From contig JAUXWM010000093.1 in NCBI GenBank assembly GCA_030681375.1, forward strand, positions 62,001 through 126,000: a stretch of 64,000 nucleotides of DNA. The letters are read 5' to 3'. The position numbers were made by a program, and so were the translations under genes. This DNA is from Gallionella sp. GTDB lineage: Bacteria > Pseudomonadota > Gammaproteobacteria > Burkholderiales > Gallionellaceae. Positions 52,968 through 62,068 of this stretch are shown here, piece by piece. The notes under the pieces were generated by a model, which worked only from the letters and a program-made list of their open reading frames with translations, ran no database searches and was not told the origin of the DNA. Every line of letters begins with the position of its first letter. Positions within the stretch are counted from its first letter, which is position 1.

Positions 52968-53773
52968 GCGGTTTACGCGACAAGGTGGTGTTTATCACCG
53001 GTTCCACGCGAGGCATAGGGCGGGAAATTGCCTTGCGCTGCGCGAGAGATGGCGCGAAGCTGGTGATCGCCGGTAAGACGGTGAAGCCGCACGCAAAACT
53101 GCCCGGCACGATACATACGGTCGCGGAGGAAGTGGCGCAGGCGGGCGGTCAGGCGCTGGCGATAGAACTTGACGTACGCGATGAACAGGCGATACAGGCA
53201 GCCGTGGTTCGGTGCGTTGATTACTTTGGCAGCATCGATGTGCTGGTCAACAATGCCAGCGCGATCAGCCTGACGCCTACGCTGGAAACTCCGGCCAGAA
53301 AACTGGATTTGATGTGGGAGGTGAACGCGCGCGCCACCTTTTTGATGTCGCAAGCCTGCATCCCGCATTTACTGAGGGCCGCCAATCCGCATATTCTCAT
53401 GTTATCCCCGCCGCCCGTCATGGAGGCTAGATGGTTTGCGCCGCATCTGGCTTACACCCTGTCCAAATATGGCATGAGTATGTGTGCGCTAGGGTTGGCG
53501 CAGGAGTATGGCGGAATTGCGGTGAATTGTCTGTGGCCGCGCACCACGATTGCGACGGCGGCAATTGAATATAATTTCCCTGTCGAGATTTTGCGCGCCT
53601 CGCGTAAACCAGCCATCGTGGCGGACGCGGCCCATTGGATTCTGACTGCCGACAGTGGCAGCGGTAACTTCTATATCGATGAAGAGGTGCTGCGCGAGGC
53701 GGGCGTTAGCGATTTCGAGCAGTATGCGGTGTCGCCCGGCACGGCGCTGTTTGGTGATTTGTTTCTGAATTAA
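52964..53773 (+). CDS. Short-chain dehydrogenase/reductase, HSDL2-like
   Basis: 269 aa. Rossmann start VVFITGSTRGIGREIALRCA, NNASA motif, and a catalytic region with LAYTLSKYGMSM (Tyr-x-x-x-Lys). Unusual extended sequence KTVKPHAKLPGTIHTVAEEV is typical of HSDL2/C12orf-type SDRs linked to lipid metabolism. Shares four nt with fadE, so probably co-translated with it. Exact substrate unknown; a hydroxyacyl or related lipid intermediate is likely. Confidence 0.86.
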   Translation: MSGLRDKVVFITGSTRGIGREIALRCARDGAKLVIAGKTVKPHAKLPGTIHTVAEEVAQAGGQALAIELDVRDEQAIQAAVVRCVDYFGSIDVLVNNASAISLTPTLETPARKLDLMWEVNARATFLMSQACIPHLLRAANPHILMLSPPPVMEARWFAPHLAYTLSKYGMSMCALGLAQEYGGIAVNCLWPRTTIATAAIEYNFPVEILRASRKPAIVADAAHWILTADSGSGNFYIDEEVLREAGVSDFEQYAVSPGTALFGDLFLN

Positions 53774-53821
53774 CGTGAAATTCGCGTAGCGACGAACCGT
53801 ACTCCTCGCCCTTTGGGATAA

Positions 53822-53859
53822 CCAGCCACTTGCCAGCTCGCTGGCTTAGTGGATTGGCT
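53822..53859. repeat. Imperfect palindrome in the fadD leader
   Basis: AGCCACT-GCCAGC-TC-GCTGGC-AGTGG-GGCT can fold into a long imperfect hairpin. Looks like a REP-type element between the SDR and ligase genes. Confidence 0.65.
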
Positions 53860-53872
53860 AGTTGTTTTACCA

Positions 53873-53943
53873 GAGGGGAACGGGGGTGAGGGGAACGGGC
53901 ATGGTGAGTTTATTATCAGGGGTGGCTGCTCGCCATGCCCGTT
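53873..53943. repeat. Direct repeats and 15-bp-arm inverted repeat before fadD
   Basis: GAGGGGAACGGG occurs twice (53873-53884 and 53888-53899). Overlapping the second copy, AACGGGCATGGTGAG (53894-53908) pairs with CTCGCCATGCCCGTT (53929-53943) apart from one wobble, leaving a 20-nt loop. The right arm contains the in-frame ATG at 53935. Possible operator or translational control structure for fadD. Confidence 0.75.
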
Positions 53944-53958
53944 GAGAGAGGGCAGAGA

Positions 53959-55785
53959 ATGGTTGCTTTGGCGAAGGATGTGATTTCACCCGAGCAGGCG
54001 GGTACGCTGCATGGTTTGTTCCTGGAGCGCGTGCGTCGTACGCCGGACAAAATAGCCTACCGGCATTTCAGGCAAAACGCCTGGCGTGATCTTAGCTGGC
54101 GTGAAATGGAGGCTGAAGTGGCGCGCTGGCAGACGGCGCTGGCGGGTCTGGGGCTGCAGCGCGGTGACCGTGTTGCCATCATGCTGCGCAATTGTCCGGT
54201 CTGGATTGCGTTCGATCAGGCAGCGATGTCGCTGGGTCTGGTAACCGTGCCGCTGTACACCGTGGACAGACCCGACAACGTTGCCTATATCGTGAACGAT
54301 GCCGATGTGAAGGTGTTGTTGTTCGAGACGAACGAACAATGGCAGGCCCTGCGCACGGTGCGCGATCAACTGGCCGGTGTGCTGTGTTTCGTCAGCGTGG
54401 AAAATCTGAGCGATACGTCCGGGACGCTTACATCCGTGCAGGCGTATGAACCCCGTTTGAAAATGATGGCGGAGTTTTTACCGCCTGACGCGTCCCTTTT
54501 GCCCGCACTGCCTTGTCAGGCGAACGAGCTGTCCAGCATCATTTATACCTCGGGCACCACCGGCAAGCCCAAAGGCGTGATGCTCAGTCATGCCAATATG
54601 CTCAGCAATGCGCATGCCTGTCTGGATACTTTCGCCGTGAACGGCGATGACCTGTTTCTGTCCTTTTTGCCGCTGTCGCATACCTTCGAGCGCACGCTGG
54701 GTTATTACCTGACCGTGATGACCGGTGCGACAGTTGCTTTCGCGCGTTCCATCCCACAGTTGTCGGAAGACTTGCAGACCATACGTCCGACGCTGTTGAT
54801 CTCCGTGCCACGCATCTATGAACGTGTGTATGGCGCGATCCGTGGCAAGCTCGAAGAGGGTTCATCGCTAAGCCGTAAACTGTTCAGTCTGGCGGTGGAA
54901 ACAGGCTGGGCGCGTTTCGAGCATGAGCAGGGGCGGGGCGGCTGGCATCCCTCTTTCCTGCTCTGGCCTTTGTTGCAAAAACTGGTGGCGCAAAAAATAC
55001 TCGACAAGCTGGGTGGAAGGCTGCGCGTCGCCATCAGCGGCGGGGCGGCACTGTCATCCGAGATATCGCATGTGTTCGTCGGTCTCGGTTTGCCCATCGT
55101 ACAGGGCTATGGCCTGACAGAAACCAGTCCGGTGATCACTGGCAATCATCTGGAAAACAACCACCCGGAAAGCGTCGGACAGCCGATACGCGATGTGCAA
55201 GTGCGTCTGAGTGCGCAAGGCGAGCTACAGGTGAAAGGCCCGAATGTGATGCTGGGTTACTGGAACAATGCCGAGGCGAGCAGGGAGGCCATAGGTGCTG
55301 ACGGATGGCTTAATACCGGCGATATTGCACATATCAGCGACAGCGGGCACATTTACATAACCGGGCGCATCAAGGAGATTATCGTCATGTCGAATGGCGA
55401 AAAAATACCGCCCACCGATATGGAGCTGGCGATCCTGCATGACCCCCTGTTCGATCAGGTAATGGTTTTCGGCGAGGCGCATCCTTACCTGATCACACTG
55501 GCGGTGCTGAATCCGGAGGCGTGGCTGCATTTTGCCCATGAGGTGGGTATTCGCGCCGACATGCCGGAGGCCTTGACGGACAGTCGTGTGGAAGCCAAGG
55601 TGCTGCGCCGCATTGCTATCAATCTGCGCGCCTTCCCCGGCTATGCGAAAGTCAATCGTGTGCTGATTCTGCGCGAGCCCTGGAACATCGAAAATGGCCT
55701 GCTGACACCCACGTTAAAGCTTAAACGCGAAGAAGTGGCGCAGCGTTTTGCAGGGCAAATCAAACAGCTTTATGAGCGGCGTTAA
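53959..55785 (+). CDS. Long-chain fatty acid-CoA ligase
   Basis: 608 aa AMP-forming enzyme that activates fatty acids. P-loop IYTSGTTGKPKGVMLSH, LSFLPLSHTFERTLGYY, RVAISGGAALSSEIS, GYGLTETSPVI, LNTGDIAHI and GRIKEIIVMSNGEKIPP are all present. It is of the FACL/ACSBG type with the ERT loop. The ATG at 53959 (MVALAKDV) has GAGAGAGGGCAGAG just before it; an in-frame ATG at 53935 lies in a hairpin arm and is a less likely start. Overlaps the thioesterase gene by 14 nt. Confidence 0.9.
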   Translation: MVALAKDVISPEQAGTLHGLFLERVRRTPDKIAYRHFRQNAWRDLSWREMEAEVARWQTALAGLGLQRGDRVAIMLRNCPVWIAFDQAAMSLGLVTVPLYTVDRPDNVAYIVNDADVKVLLFETNEQWQALRTVRDQLAGVLCFVSVENLSDTSGTLTSVQAYEPRLKMMAEFLPPDASLLPALPCQANELSSIIYTSGTTGKPKGVMLSHANMLSNAHACLDTFAVNGDDLFLSFLPLSHTFERTLGYYLTVMTGATVAFARSIPQLSEDLQTIRPTLLISVPRIYERVYGAIRGKLEEGSSLSRKLFSLAVETGWARFEHEQGRGGWHPSFLLWPLLQKLVAQKILDKLGGRLRVAISGGAALSSEISHVFVGLGLPIVQGYGLTETSPVITGNHLENNHPESVGQPIRDVQVRLSAQGELQVKGPNVMLGYWNNAEASREAIGADGWLNTGDIAHISDSGHIYITGRIKEIIVMSNGEKIPPTDMELAILHDPLFDQVMVFGEAHPYLITLAVLNPEAWLHFAHEVGIRADMPEALTDSRVEAKVLRRIAINLRAFPGYAKVNRVLILREPWNIENGLLTPTLKLKREEVAQRFAGQIKQLYERR

Positions 55786-56191
55786 GGTGAAGGACGAACA
55801 GATAGTCACGGTCCTGCCGTCGCGCCAGCCGACCTTGCGCGTGGTGGCGATGCCTTCCGATTGCAGCTATACCGGCGATGTATTCGGTGGCTGGATCATG
55901 GCGCAGGTGGATATAGCGGGTAGTATTCCCGCAGTCCATCGTGCGCGCGGACGGGTGGCGACGGTGGCCGTTAACTCTTTCATGTTCAAGCAACCCTTGT
56001 TCATGGGGGATGTCGTCAGTTTCTACGCGCGCATCGAGAAGGTAGGGCGCACTTCCATGACGGTGGATGTCGAGGTGTACGCACAGCGCGATCCGGCCAG
56101 ACCGGTTTGTGTGAGAGTGACTGAAGCTAAATTGACGTATGTGGCTGTCGATGATGAACGTCGGCCCCGGGTGCTTCCGGCTGAAGAATAG
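55772..56191 (+). CDS. Acyl-CoA thioesterase (YciA-like hotdog fold)
   Basis: 139 aa. Hotdog thioesterase features: RVVAMPSDCSYTGDVFGGWIMAQVDIAGS with the catalytic-type Asp, and VNSFMFKQPLFMGDVVSFYARI. Likely hydrolyses acyl-CoA to release CoA, perhaps balancing the acyl-CoA pool. The start at 55772 (MSGVKVKDE) is within the end of the ligase gene. A frame from 55748 adds eight unsupported residues. Confidence 0.87.
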   Translation: MSGVKVKDEQIVTVLPSRQPTLRVVAMPSDCSYTGDVFGGWIMAQVDIAGSIPAVHRARGRVATVAVNSFMFKQPLFMGDVVSFYARIEKVGRTSMTVDVEVYAQRDPARPVCVRVTEAKLTYVAVDDERRPRVLPAEE

Positions 56192-56262
56192 GCAGACAGT
56201 TTATGAGGGCGGCGTTCTTTGTAGTCGGGTGTTTTTTCTAAAAATAACAGGGAGAGGCAATC

Positions 56263-57540
56263 ATGATATTCAAGCAAACGATAATCAGCTGGTCTGTGGC
56301 AGGTGTGTTGTTGGTGATGGCCGGAAGTGCGGCTGCATCAGGTTTCGCGCTGATAGAACAAAGCGGCAGCGGTCTGGGTAACGCGTTTGCAGGAGGCGCG
56401 GCGAGTGCCGAGGATGCCTCGACGATATTTTTCAATCCGGCGGGCATGTCGCGCCTGAACGGTAAGCAGCTAGTGGCGGTGGCGCACGCGATTCTTCCTT
56501 CGGCGAAGTTTACTGATACCGGATCGGTCGCAGCCGGTGGAAGACCATTGGGGAGTAGCGGCGGCGATGCGGGTGGCTGGGCTTTGGTTCCCAACGGTTA
56601 CGTGGCTATGGAAATTGATCCAAAGATGCGTATAGGTTTGGGGGTTAATGTACCTTTCGGCTTGCAGACAGAATATCAGAACGGCTGGATGGGAAGATTT
56701 CAGGGGCTCAAGTCCAGTGTAGAAACGCTCAATATTAATCCATCCGTGTCTTATCAAGCCACTGAAGCCTTGGCGCTTGGTATGGGGATTAATTATCAGA
56801 GGATACGCGCAGGGTTGACTAGTGCGCAAAGCTTTGGCCCAGGAGGTGAAGGACTGTCCAATATGTCTGGCAGCGATGCCGCATGGGGTATAAATTTCGG
56901 CGCATTACTGGATTTGGGGGACGCGGGACGAGTGGGTGTCGCATATCGTTCGGCTATCAACTATCAACTTTCCGGGACGCTGGTGGTGACCAGTCCTGCG
57001 GGAGTGGCTCTCCTGAACAGACCCGTGACAGCGAATATGAAGATGCCTGAGACGTTGTCACTGAGTTATTTTCGTTCCCTGGGAAATCAATGGGATGTCA
57101 TGGCCGATCTGAGTCGAACCGGCTGGAGTAATTTTTCTGAATTGCGCATTCTGGACGCAGTGACCAGTGCGACGCGCTCATTGACACCGGAAAACTGGCG
57201 TGATACCTGGCGAGTTGCGGTGGGCAGCAACTATCATTACAACGAGCAATGGACTGCGCGTATGGGCATGGCGTATGACCAGGCCGGTGTGACGGATGCC
57301 TATCGCACCGCACGTATTCCAGATGCCAACCGTACCTGGTTGACTCTGGGCGGGCAATATAAGCCGACGCAAGAGACGGCGATTGATTTTGGTTATGCGC
57401 ACCTGTTTGTGAATAATTCAACCATCAACAATAATACGGGGGCAACAGGCACGCCTTCGACAGTAACGGTGGGTAATCTGGTGGGTGCTTACAAGAACAG
57501 TGTGGACATCCTCAGCGTGCAATACGCTTATGGTTGGTAA
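56263..57540 (+). CDS. fadL: FadL/OmpP1/TodX family outer-membrane fatty acid channel
   Basis: 425 aa. Signal peptide ending GSAAA-SG, followed directly by the FadL N-terminal plug signature GFALIEQSGSGLGNAFAG and ASAEDASTIFFNPAGMSRL (a conserved NPAG block). The rest is alternating beta strands ending in aromatic YAYGW, as needed for barrel insertion. Transports long-chain fatty acids or other hydrophobics across the outer membrane. Ribosome binding site GGGAGAGG at 56250-56257. Confidence 0.92.
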   Translation: MIFKQTIISWSVAGVLLVMAGSAAASGFALIEQSGSGLGNAFAGGAASAEDASTIFFNPAGMSRLNGKQLVAVAHAILPSAKFTDTGSVAAGGRPLGSSGGDAGGWALVPNGYVAMEIDPKMRIGLGVNVPFGLQTEYQNGWMGRFQGLKSSVETLNINPSVSYQATEALALGMGINYQRIRAGLTSAQSFGPGGEGLSNMSGSDAAWGINFGALLDLGDAGRVGVAYRSAINYQLSGTLVVTSPAGVALLNRPVTANMKMPETLSLSYFRSLGNQWDVMADLSRTGWSNFSELRILDAVTSATRSLTPENWRDTWRVAVGSNYHYNEQWTARMGMAYDQAGVTDAYRTARIPDANRTWLTLGGQYKPTQETAIDFGYAHLFVNNSTINNNTGATGTPSTVTVGNLVGAYKNSVDILSVQYAYGW

Positions 57541-57601
57541 GGTATCAGGACGCAGATGACGGTAAGGCTAGCATGGCCGTTTTCGCTACAGGAGCATTGC
57601 T

Positions 57602-60235
57602 ATGAGTATCCGTAAAGCAGCCGTGCTGGGCGCGGGCGTGATGGGGGCGCAGATCGCCGCGCACCTCGTCAACGCGGGCGTCGAAACGCTGCTGTTCGAA
57701 TTGCCAGCGTGTGTTGTCGGGACTTCAGCCCCTTACAACCACGGCGTACTCCTTGCGGGTGTCGCGCAAGACGATCCCAACGGTAACGTGAATAAGGCGC
57801 TGGAGGGCCTGAAGAAACTCGATCCCGCGCCTCTCGCCAGTCCGGCGAAGATTAGCTTTATCCAGCCTGCTAACTATGAGCAGCATCTGGAACAATTGAG
57901 AGACTGCGATCTGGTGATAGAGGCGATCGCCGAGCGTGTGGACTATAAGTCCGATCTGTACCAGCGTGTCGCGCCTTTTATTGGTAAACACGCCATCTTC
58001 GCCAGCAATACTTCAGGGCTGTCCATCAACCAGCTGGCGCAAGCCTTCCCTGAACACCTGCGTCATCGTTTCTGCGGGGTGCATTTTTTCAATCCGCCGC
58101 GCTACATGCATCTGGTCGAACTGGTCGCCTGCCGCGAGACCGAAGCGCCGCTGCTGGATCAGCTTGAGACTTTTCTCGTCTCCACACTGGGCAAGGGCGT
58201 GGTACGCGCCAAAGACACGCCCAACTTCATCGCCAACCGCATCGGCGTATTTTCCATGCTGGCCACCAAACGCCATGCGGCAGCCTTCAATCTCGGCTTC
58301 GATACCGTGGACGCGCTGACCGGACGCTATCTGGGGCGCCCCAAGAGCGCGACCTTCCGCACGCTGGATATTGTCGGCCTCGACGTGTTCGCCCATGTGG
58401 TCAACACCTTGCGCGAAAATTTAACTTCCGACCCGTGGCACACGCATTTTGAGCTGCCCGCCTGGTTCGGTTATCTGGTCGATCAGGGCTCGCTGGGGCA
58501 GAAGACCCGGCGCGGTATTTATCAGAAAATAGGCAAAGAAATACATGTGCTTGATCTGCATACCAATGAATACCGACTGTCTGATGCGAAGATAGATGAT
58601 GGCGTAAGGGACATTTTACGCGAGCGCGACTGGGCTGTGAAACTCGCCGGGTTGCGCGATCATCCGCATCCTCAGGCCCAATTTCTCTGGGCGGTGTTCC
58701 GCGATGTGTTTCATTACTGCGCGCTGCAACTGGGCGAGATAGCCGGCAACGCGCGCGACTTCGATTTTTCGGTGCGCTGGGGTTTCGGCTGGGACAGCGG
58801 CCCGTTCGAAATCTGGCAGGCAGCGGGCTGGCAGCAAGTGGCGAGCTGGATTGCAGCCGATATTTCGGCAGGAAAGACGATGGCGGATACGCCGTTGCCT
58901 GCGTGGGTGACAGAAGTCGATCGCACGGGTGTCCATACACCGCAAGGTTCCTACGCTCCCGTAGGGTGGATAAGCGTAGCGCATCCACCACTGGACTCAT
59001 CAACTACGGTGGATGCGCTATCGCTTATCCACCCTACGCCGCAAGCTTCAGAGGTGGGAGGATGTTACCAACCCCGTTCCACACTTCCCGTTTATCGCCG
59101 CCAACTCTTCCCCGAACACCTGCTCGGTGAAACGCGCCACTATGGCGAGACGGTGTTTGAGACTGAGGATGTGCGCATGTGGCACATGGGCGATGGCATC
59201 GCGATCATCAGCTTCAAGACCAAGATGCATACCGTCAGCAATGGCGTGCTTGACGATATATTGCGTGCGATTGAGGAAGCTGAAGCGAATTTCAACGCAC
59301 TGATACTGTGGCAGACCGAGCCGCCGTTCTCTTATGGCGCGAACCTGCTGCAACTGATGCAGGGCATGCAGGAACCGGCTGCTCACGCAACCATGTTCGA
59401 TAAATTCCGGCAGGCGGCTAATCGCGTCAAATATACCGTCGCGGGCGGCGGCGGATTGAGTGAGGTATTGAACGCCGCGACCGGCAACGTGCCGCATGTC
59501 GAAGCCGTGGTTGCCAAATTTCAGCAAGTCTCGCAACGCCTGAAGTATGCGCTGGTGCCCACCATCGCTGCGGTGGACGGGCTTGCTTTAGGCGGCGGCT
59601 GTGAATTCTCCATTCATTGCACCCGTATCGTCGCTACCCTGGAGAGCTACATCGGTCTGGTGGAAGTCGGCGTCGGTGTATTGCCTGCCGGCGGCGGCTG
59701 CAAGGAAATGGCGCAGCGTGCAGCCAGTGAGGCGCAGCGATTTGCCAACGACAACCGCGTGGACGTGTTTCCCTTTGTGCGCCGTTATTTCCAGAATATT
59801 GCCATGGGTGAGGTCGCCAAGAGCGCGGAACTGGCGCGCGAGATGGGCTATCTGCGTTCGTCGGACCGCATCGTGATGAATCGCTTCGAGCTGTTGCATG
59901 TCGCCAAGGAAGAAGCAAAAGCGCTGAACGCTACCGCCTACCGTCCGCCGCTACGGCAGCGCCAGATCGCCGTGGCCGGACGCACCGGTATCGCCACCCT
60001 GAAAGCCGCGATGATCAACATGAAGGAAGGCGGCTTCATCTCGGAACACGACTACGATATCGGCTGCCGCGTTGCCGAAACGATCTGCGGCGGCGATGTA
60101 GAGGCGGGCTCGCTGGTGGATGAACAATGGCTACTCGATCTGGAACGCAAACATTTTATGGAACTGCTCGCCACCGACAAGACCCAGGCGCGCATTGAGC
60201 ACATGCTTAAACACAGCAAGGCGTTGCGGAACTAG
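57602..60235 (+). CDS. 3-hydroxyacyl-CoA dehydrogenase/enoyl-CoA hydratase fusion
   Basis: 877 aa. N-terminal Rossmann AVLGAGVMGAQIAAHL, HHCDH motifs ASNTSGLSINQLA and GVHFFNPPRYMHLVELV, then a C-terminal crotonase domain with TIAAVDGLALGGGCEF and GVGVLPAGGGCKEMA. Performs hydration and dehydrogenation steps of beta-oxidation with the adjacent thiolase. About residues 447-479 are encoded by an inserted palindromic 99-bp DNA element, between the two domains, in frame and without stop codons. It is therefore longer than the about 800 aa usual for the family. Confidence 0.9.
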   Translation: MSIRKAAVLGAGVMGAQIAAHLVNAGVETLLFELPACVVGTSAPYNHGVLLAGVAQDDPNGNVNKALEGLKKLDPAPLASPAKISFIQPANYEQHLEQLRDCDLVIEAIAERVDYKSDLYQRVAPFIGKHAIFASNTSGLSINQLAQAFPEHLRHRFCGVHFFNPPRYMHLVELVACRETEAPLLDQLETFLVSTLGKGVVRAKDTPNFIANRIGVFSMLATKRHAAAFNLGFDTVDALTGRYLGRPKSATFRTLDIVGLDVFAHVVNTLRENLTSDPWHTHFELPAWFGYLVDQGSLGQKTRRGIYQKIGKEIHVLDLHTNEYRLSDAKIDDGVRDILRERDWAVKLAGLRDHPHPQAQFLWAVFRDVFHYCALQLGEIAGNARDFDFSVRWGFGWDSGPFEIWQAAGWQQVASWIAADISAGKTMADTPLPAWVTEVDRTGVHTPQGSYAPVGWISVAHPPLDSSTTVDALSLIHPTPQASEVGGCYQPRSTLPVYRRQLFPEHLLGETRHYGETVFETEDVRMWHMGDGIAIISFKTKMHTVSNGVLDDILRAIEEAEANFNALILWQTEPPFSYGANLLQLMQGMQEPAAHATMFDKFRQAANRVKYTVAGGGGLSEVLNAATGNVPHVEAVVAKFQQVSQRLKYALVPTIAAVDGLALGGGCEFSIHCTRIVATLESYIGLVEVGVGVLPAGGGCKEMAQRAASEAQRFANDNRVDVFPFVRRYFQNIAMGEVAKSAELAREMGYLRSSDRIVMNRFELLHVAKEEAKALNATAYRPPLRQRQIAVAGRTGIATLKAAMINMKEGGFISEHDYDIGCRVAETICGGDVEAGSLVDEQWLLDLERKHFMELLATDKTQARIEHMLKHSKALRN
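58940..59038. mobile_element. 99-bp palindromic insertion inside a coding gene
   Basis: Near-perfect inverted arms begin CGTAGGGTGGATAAGCG (58960) and end CTTATCCACCCTACG (59038); each is about 30 nt, differing by one indel. An 11-bp imperfect direct repeat CCGCAAG(G/C)TTC borders it (58940-58950 and 59039-59049), 99 nt apart, which looks like a target duplication. 99 is divisible by three, so the host frame is preserved. Confidence 0.82.
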
Positions 60236-60244
60236 GAGAACACC

Positions 60245-61444
60245 ATGAGCAGACAAGTCCAGGAAGCCTATATTGTCGCCGCCACACGCACGCCGGTGGG
60301 GAAGGCGCCGCGCGGCATGTTTCGCAATACGCGCCCCGATGACATGCTCGCACATGTGCTGAAGAGCGTGCTGGCGCAAGTGCCGTCGCTCGATCCGGCC
60401 AGCATAGGCGATGTGATCGCGGGTTGTGCGATGCCGGAGGCGGAGCAGGGGATGAATGTGGCGCGCCTCGCGTTGTTGCTGGCCGGGTTGCCGGACTCGG
60501 TGCCGGGAATGACGGTGAACCGCTTCTGTTCTTCCGGCTTGCAGGCGGTGGCGCTGGCGGCGGATCGCATTCGACTGGGCGAAGCCGATGTGATGCTGGC
60601 CGCCGGTGTCGAGAGCATGAGTATGGTGCCGATGATGGGCAACAAGGTGGCATTCAATCCGGCGATATTCGAGCGCAGCGAGCATTACGGCATCGCATAC
60701 GGCATGGGGTTGACCGCGGAACGGGTCGCGGAACAGTGGAAAATTTCCCGTGAGGATCAGGATGAGTTTGCCTTGCATAGCCATCTGCGCGCGCTGGCTG
60801 GAAATAATAACGGCGAATTCGAGGATGAGATTACGCCTTACTGCATCACCGGGCGCGTGCCGGACATGAGTAGTCGCGAGGTGTCGGTTAAAATGCGCGT
60901 GGTGGCGCAAGATGAAGGGCCGCGCGCGGATAGCTCTCTGGAAGCATTGGGCAGGTTAAGGTGCGTGTTTGCGCAAAAAGGGTCGGTGACGGCGGGCAAC
61001 AGTTCGCAGATGTCAGATGGTGCGGGTGCGGTATTGTTGTGCAGTGAGGCGGCCTTGATGCGCTACAATCTCACGCCGCTGGGAAGATTCCTGGGATTTT
61101 CAGTCGCGGGTGTACCGCCCGAGATCATGGGGATAGGCCCTGCGGTGGCGATCCCGCGTGTGTTGCAACAAGTCGGATTGAGTCTGAACGACATGGGCTG
61201 GATAGAGCTTAATGAGGCCTTTGCCGCGCAGGCGCTGGCGGTGATCCGGGAGCTGGGTCTCGATCCTGCCCTCGTCAATCCTCTGGGTGGTGCGATTGCG
61301 CTGGGCCATCCTTTGGGCGCGACGGGTGCGATCCGCAGTGCGACACTGTTGCATGGATTGCGCCGTCGCAAACAGAAATACGGTATGGTGACGATGTGCA
61401 TCGGTACCGGCATGGGGGCGGCAGGGGTATTTGAGGTATTTTAG
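60245..61444 (+). CDS. fadA: Acetyl-CoA acyltransferase (thiolase)
   Basis: 399 aa. Active-site Cys95 in TVNRFCSSGLQAVALA, second-site GGAIALGHPLGATGA with catalytic His, and C-terminal MCIGTGMGAAGVFE with the other Cys. Catalyses the thiolytic step of beta-oxidation, releasing acetyl-CoA. Ten nt after the dehydrogenase/hydratase gene, with AGGAG as ribosome binding site. Confidence 0.94.
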   Translation: MSRQVQEAYIVAATRTPVGKAPRGMFRNTRPDDMLAHVLKSVLAQVPSLDPASIGDVIAGCAMPEAEQGMNVARLALLLAGLPDSVPGMTVNRFCSSGLQAVALAADRIRLGEADVMLAAGVESMSMVPMMGNKVAFNPAIFERSEHYGIAYGMGLTAERVAEQWKISREDQDEFALHSHLRALAGNNNGEFEDEITPYCITGRVPDMSSREVSVKMRVVAQDEGPRADSSLEALGRLRCVFAQKGSVTAGNSSQMSDGAGAVLLCSEAALMRYNLTPLGRFLGFSVAGVPPEIMGIGPAVAIPRVLQQVGLSLNDMGWIELNEAFAAQALAVIRELGLDPALVNPLGGAIALGHPLGATGAIRSATLLHGLRRRKQKYGMVTMCIGTGMGAAGVFEVF

Positions 61445-61501
61445 CGTGTGTTTGAAATAAACCACTTTTGGTATGACCCGATTCGAAGAAAGAGTATTCC
61501 C

Positions 61502-62068
61502 ATGAGAAAATTTTTGCTGTTCACGTTGTTGCTGAGTCTGGGTTTTACTGCGCAAGCGGTTGAACTGGAGGGCGTCAGGCTGGAGGACAATGTGCACCTG
61601 GGCACCAGTAATCTGGTGCTGAACGGTGCCGGAGTGCGCAGCAAGTTTATTTTCGATATCTATATTGCCGCGCTGTATCTGGGCGCGAAGAAAAACAGTG
61701 CTGATGCGGTGCTGGCCGATGCAGGCGAAAAGCGCCTGGCCATGCACCTGTTGCGCGACATCAGCGGGGAAAATTTGCTGTATGCCTTCAAGCGGGGCTT
61801 TGAAAACAACCATACTTACGATGAGTTGATGGTGATGAAATTGGTCATGCATAATTTTGAGCTGATTTTTCATAAAATGGGCAAGCTCAAGGAAGGTGAC
61901 ATTATTCTGCTGGATTACCAGCGAGAGACAGGTACGCAGGTTAAGCTGAATGGTGTATTGCGAGGCACGGCTCCGGGTGCGGAGTTTAATACTGCATTGC
62001 TGAAAATATGGCTGGGCGAAAAACCGGCTCAGGAAACGCTCAAGCTGAAACTGTTGGGTGGTCAATAG
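61502..62068 (+). CDS. Chalcone-isomerase-like periplasmic protein
   Basis: 188 aa. Signal peptide to about residue 19 (LLSLGFTAQA-V), then the chalcone isomerase-like fold: LEGVRLEDNVHLG, LVLNGAGVRSKFIFDIYIAALYLG, KRLAMHLLRDISGENL, with C-terminal ALLKIWLGEKPAQETLK. Bacterial members are not flavonoid enzymes; some bind fatty acids, consistent with the neighbours. A frame from 61448 lacks a signal peptide; I start at 61502. Confidence 0.85.
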   Translation: MRKFLLFTLLLSLGFTAQAVELEGVRLEDNVHLGTSNLVLNGAGVRSKFIFDIYIAALYLGAKKNSADAVLADAGEKRLAMHLLRDISGENLLYAFKRGFENNHTYDELMVMKLVMHNFELIFHKMGKLKEGDIILLDYQRETGTQVKLNGVLRGTAPGAEFNTALLKIWLGEKPAQETLKLKLLGGQ

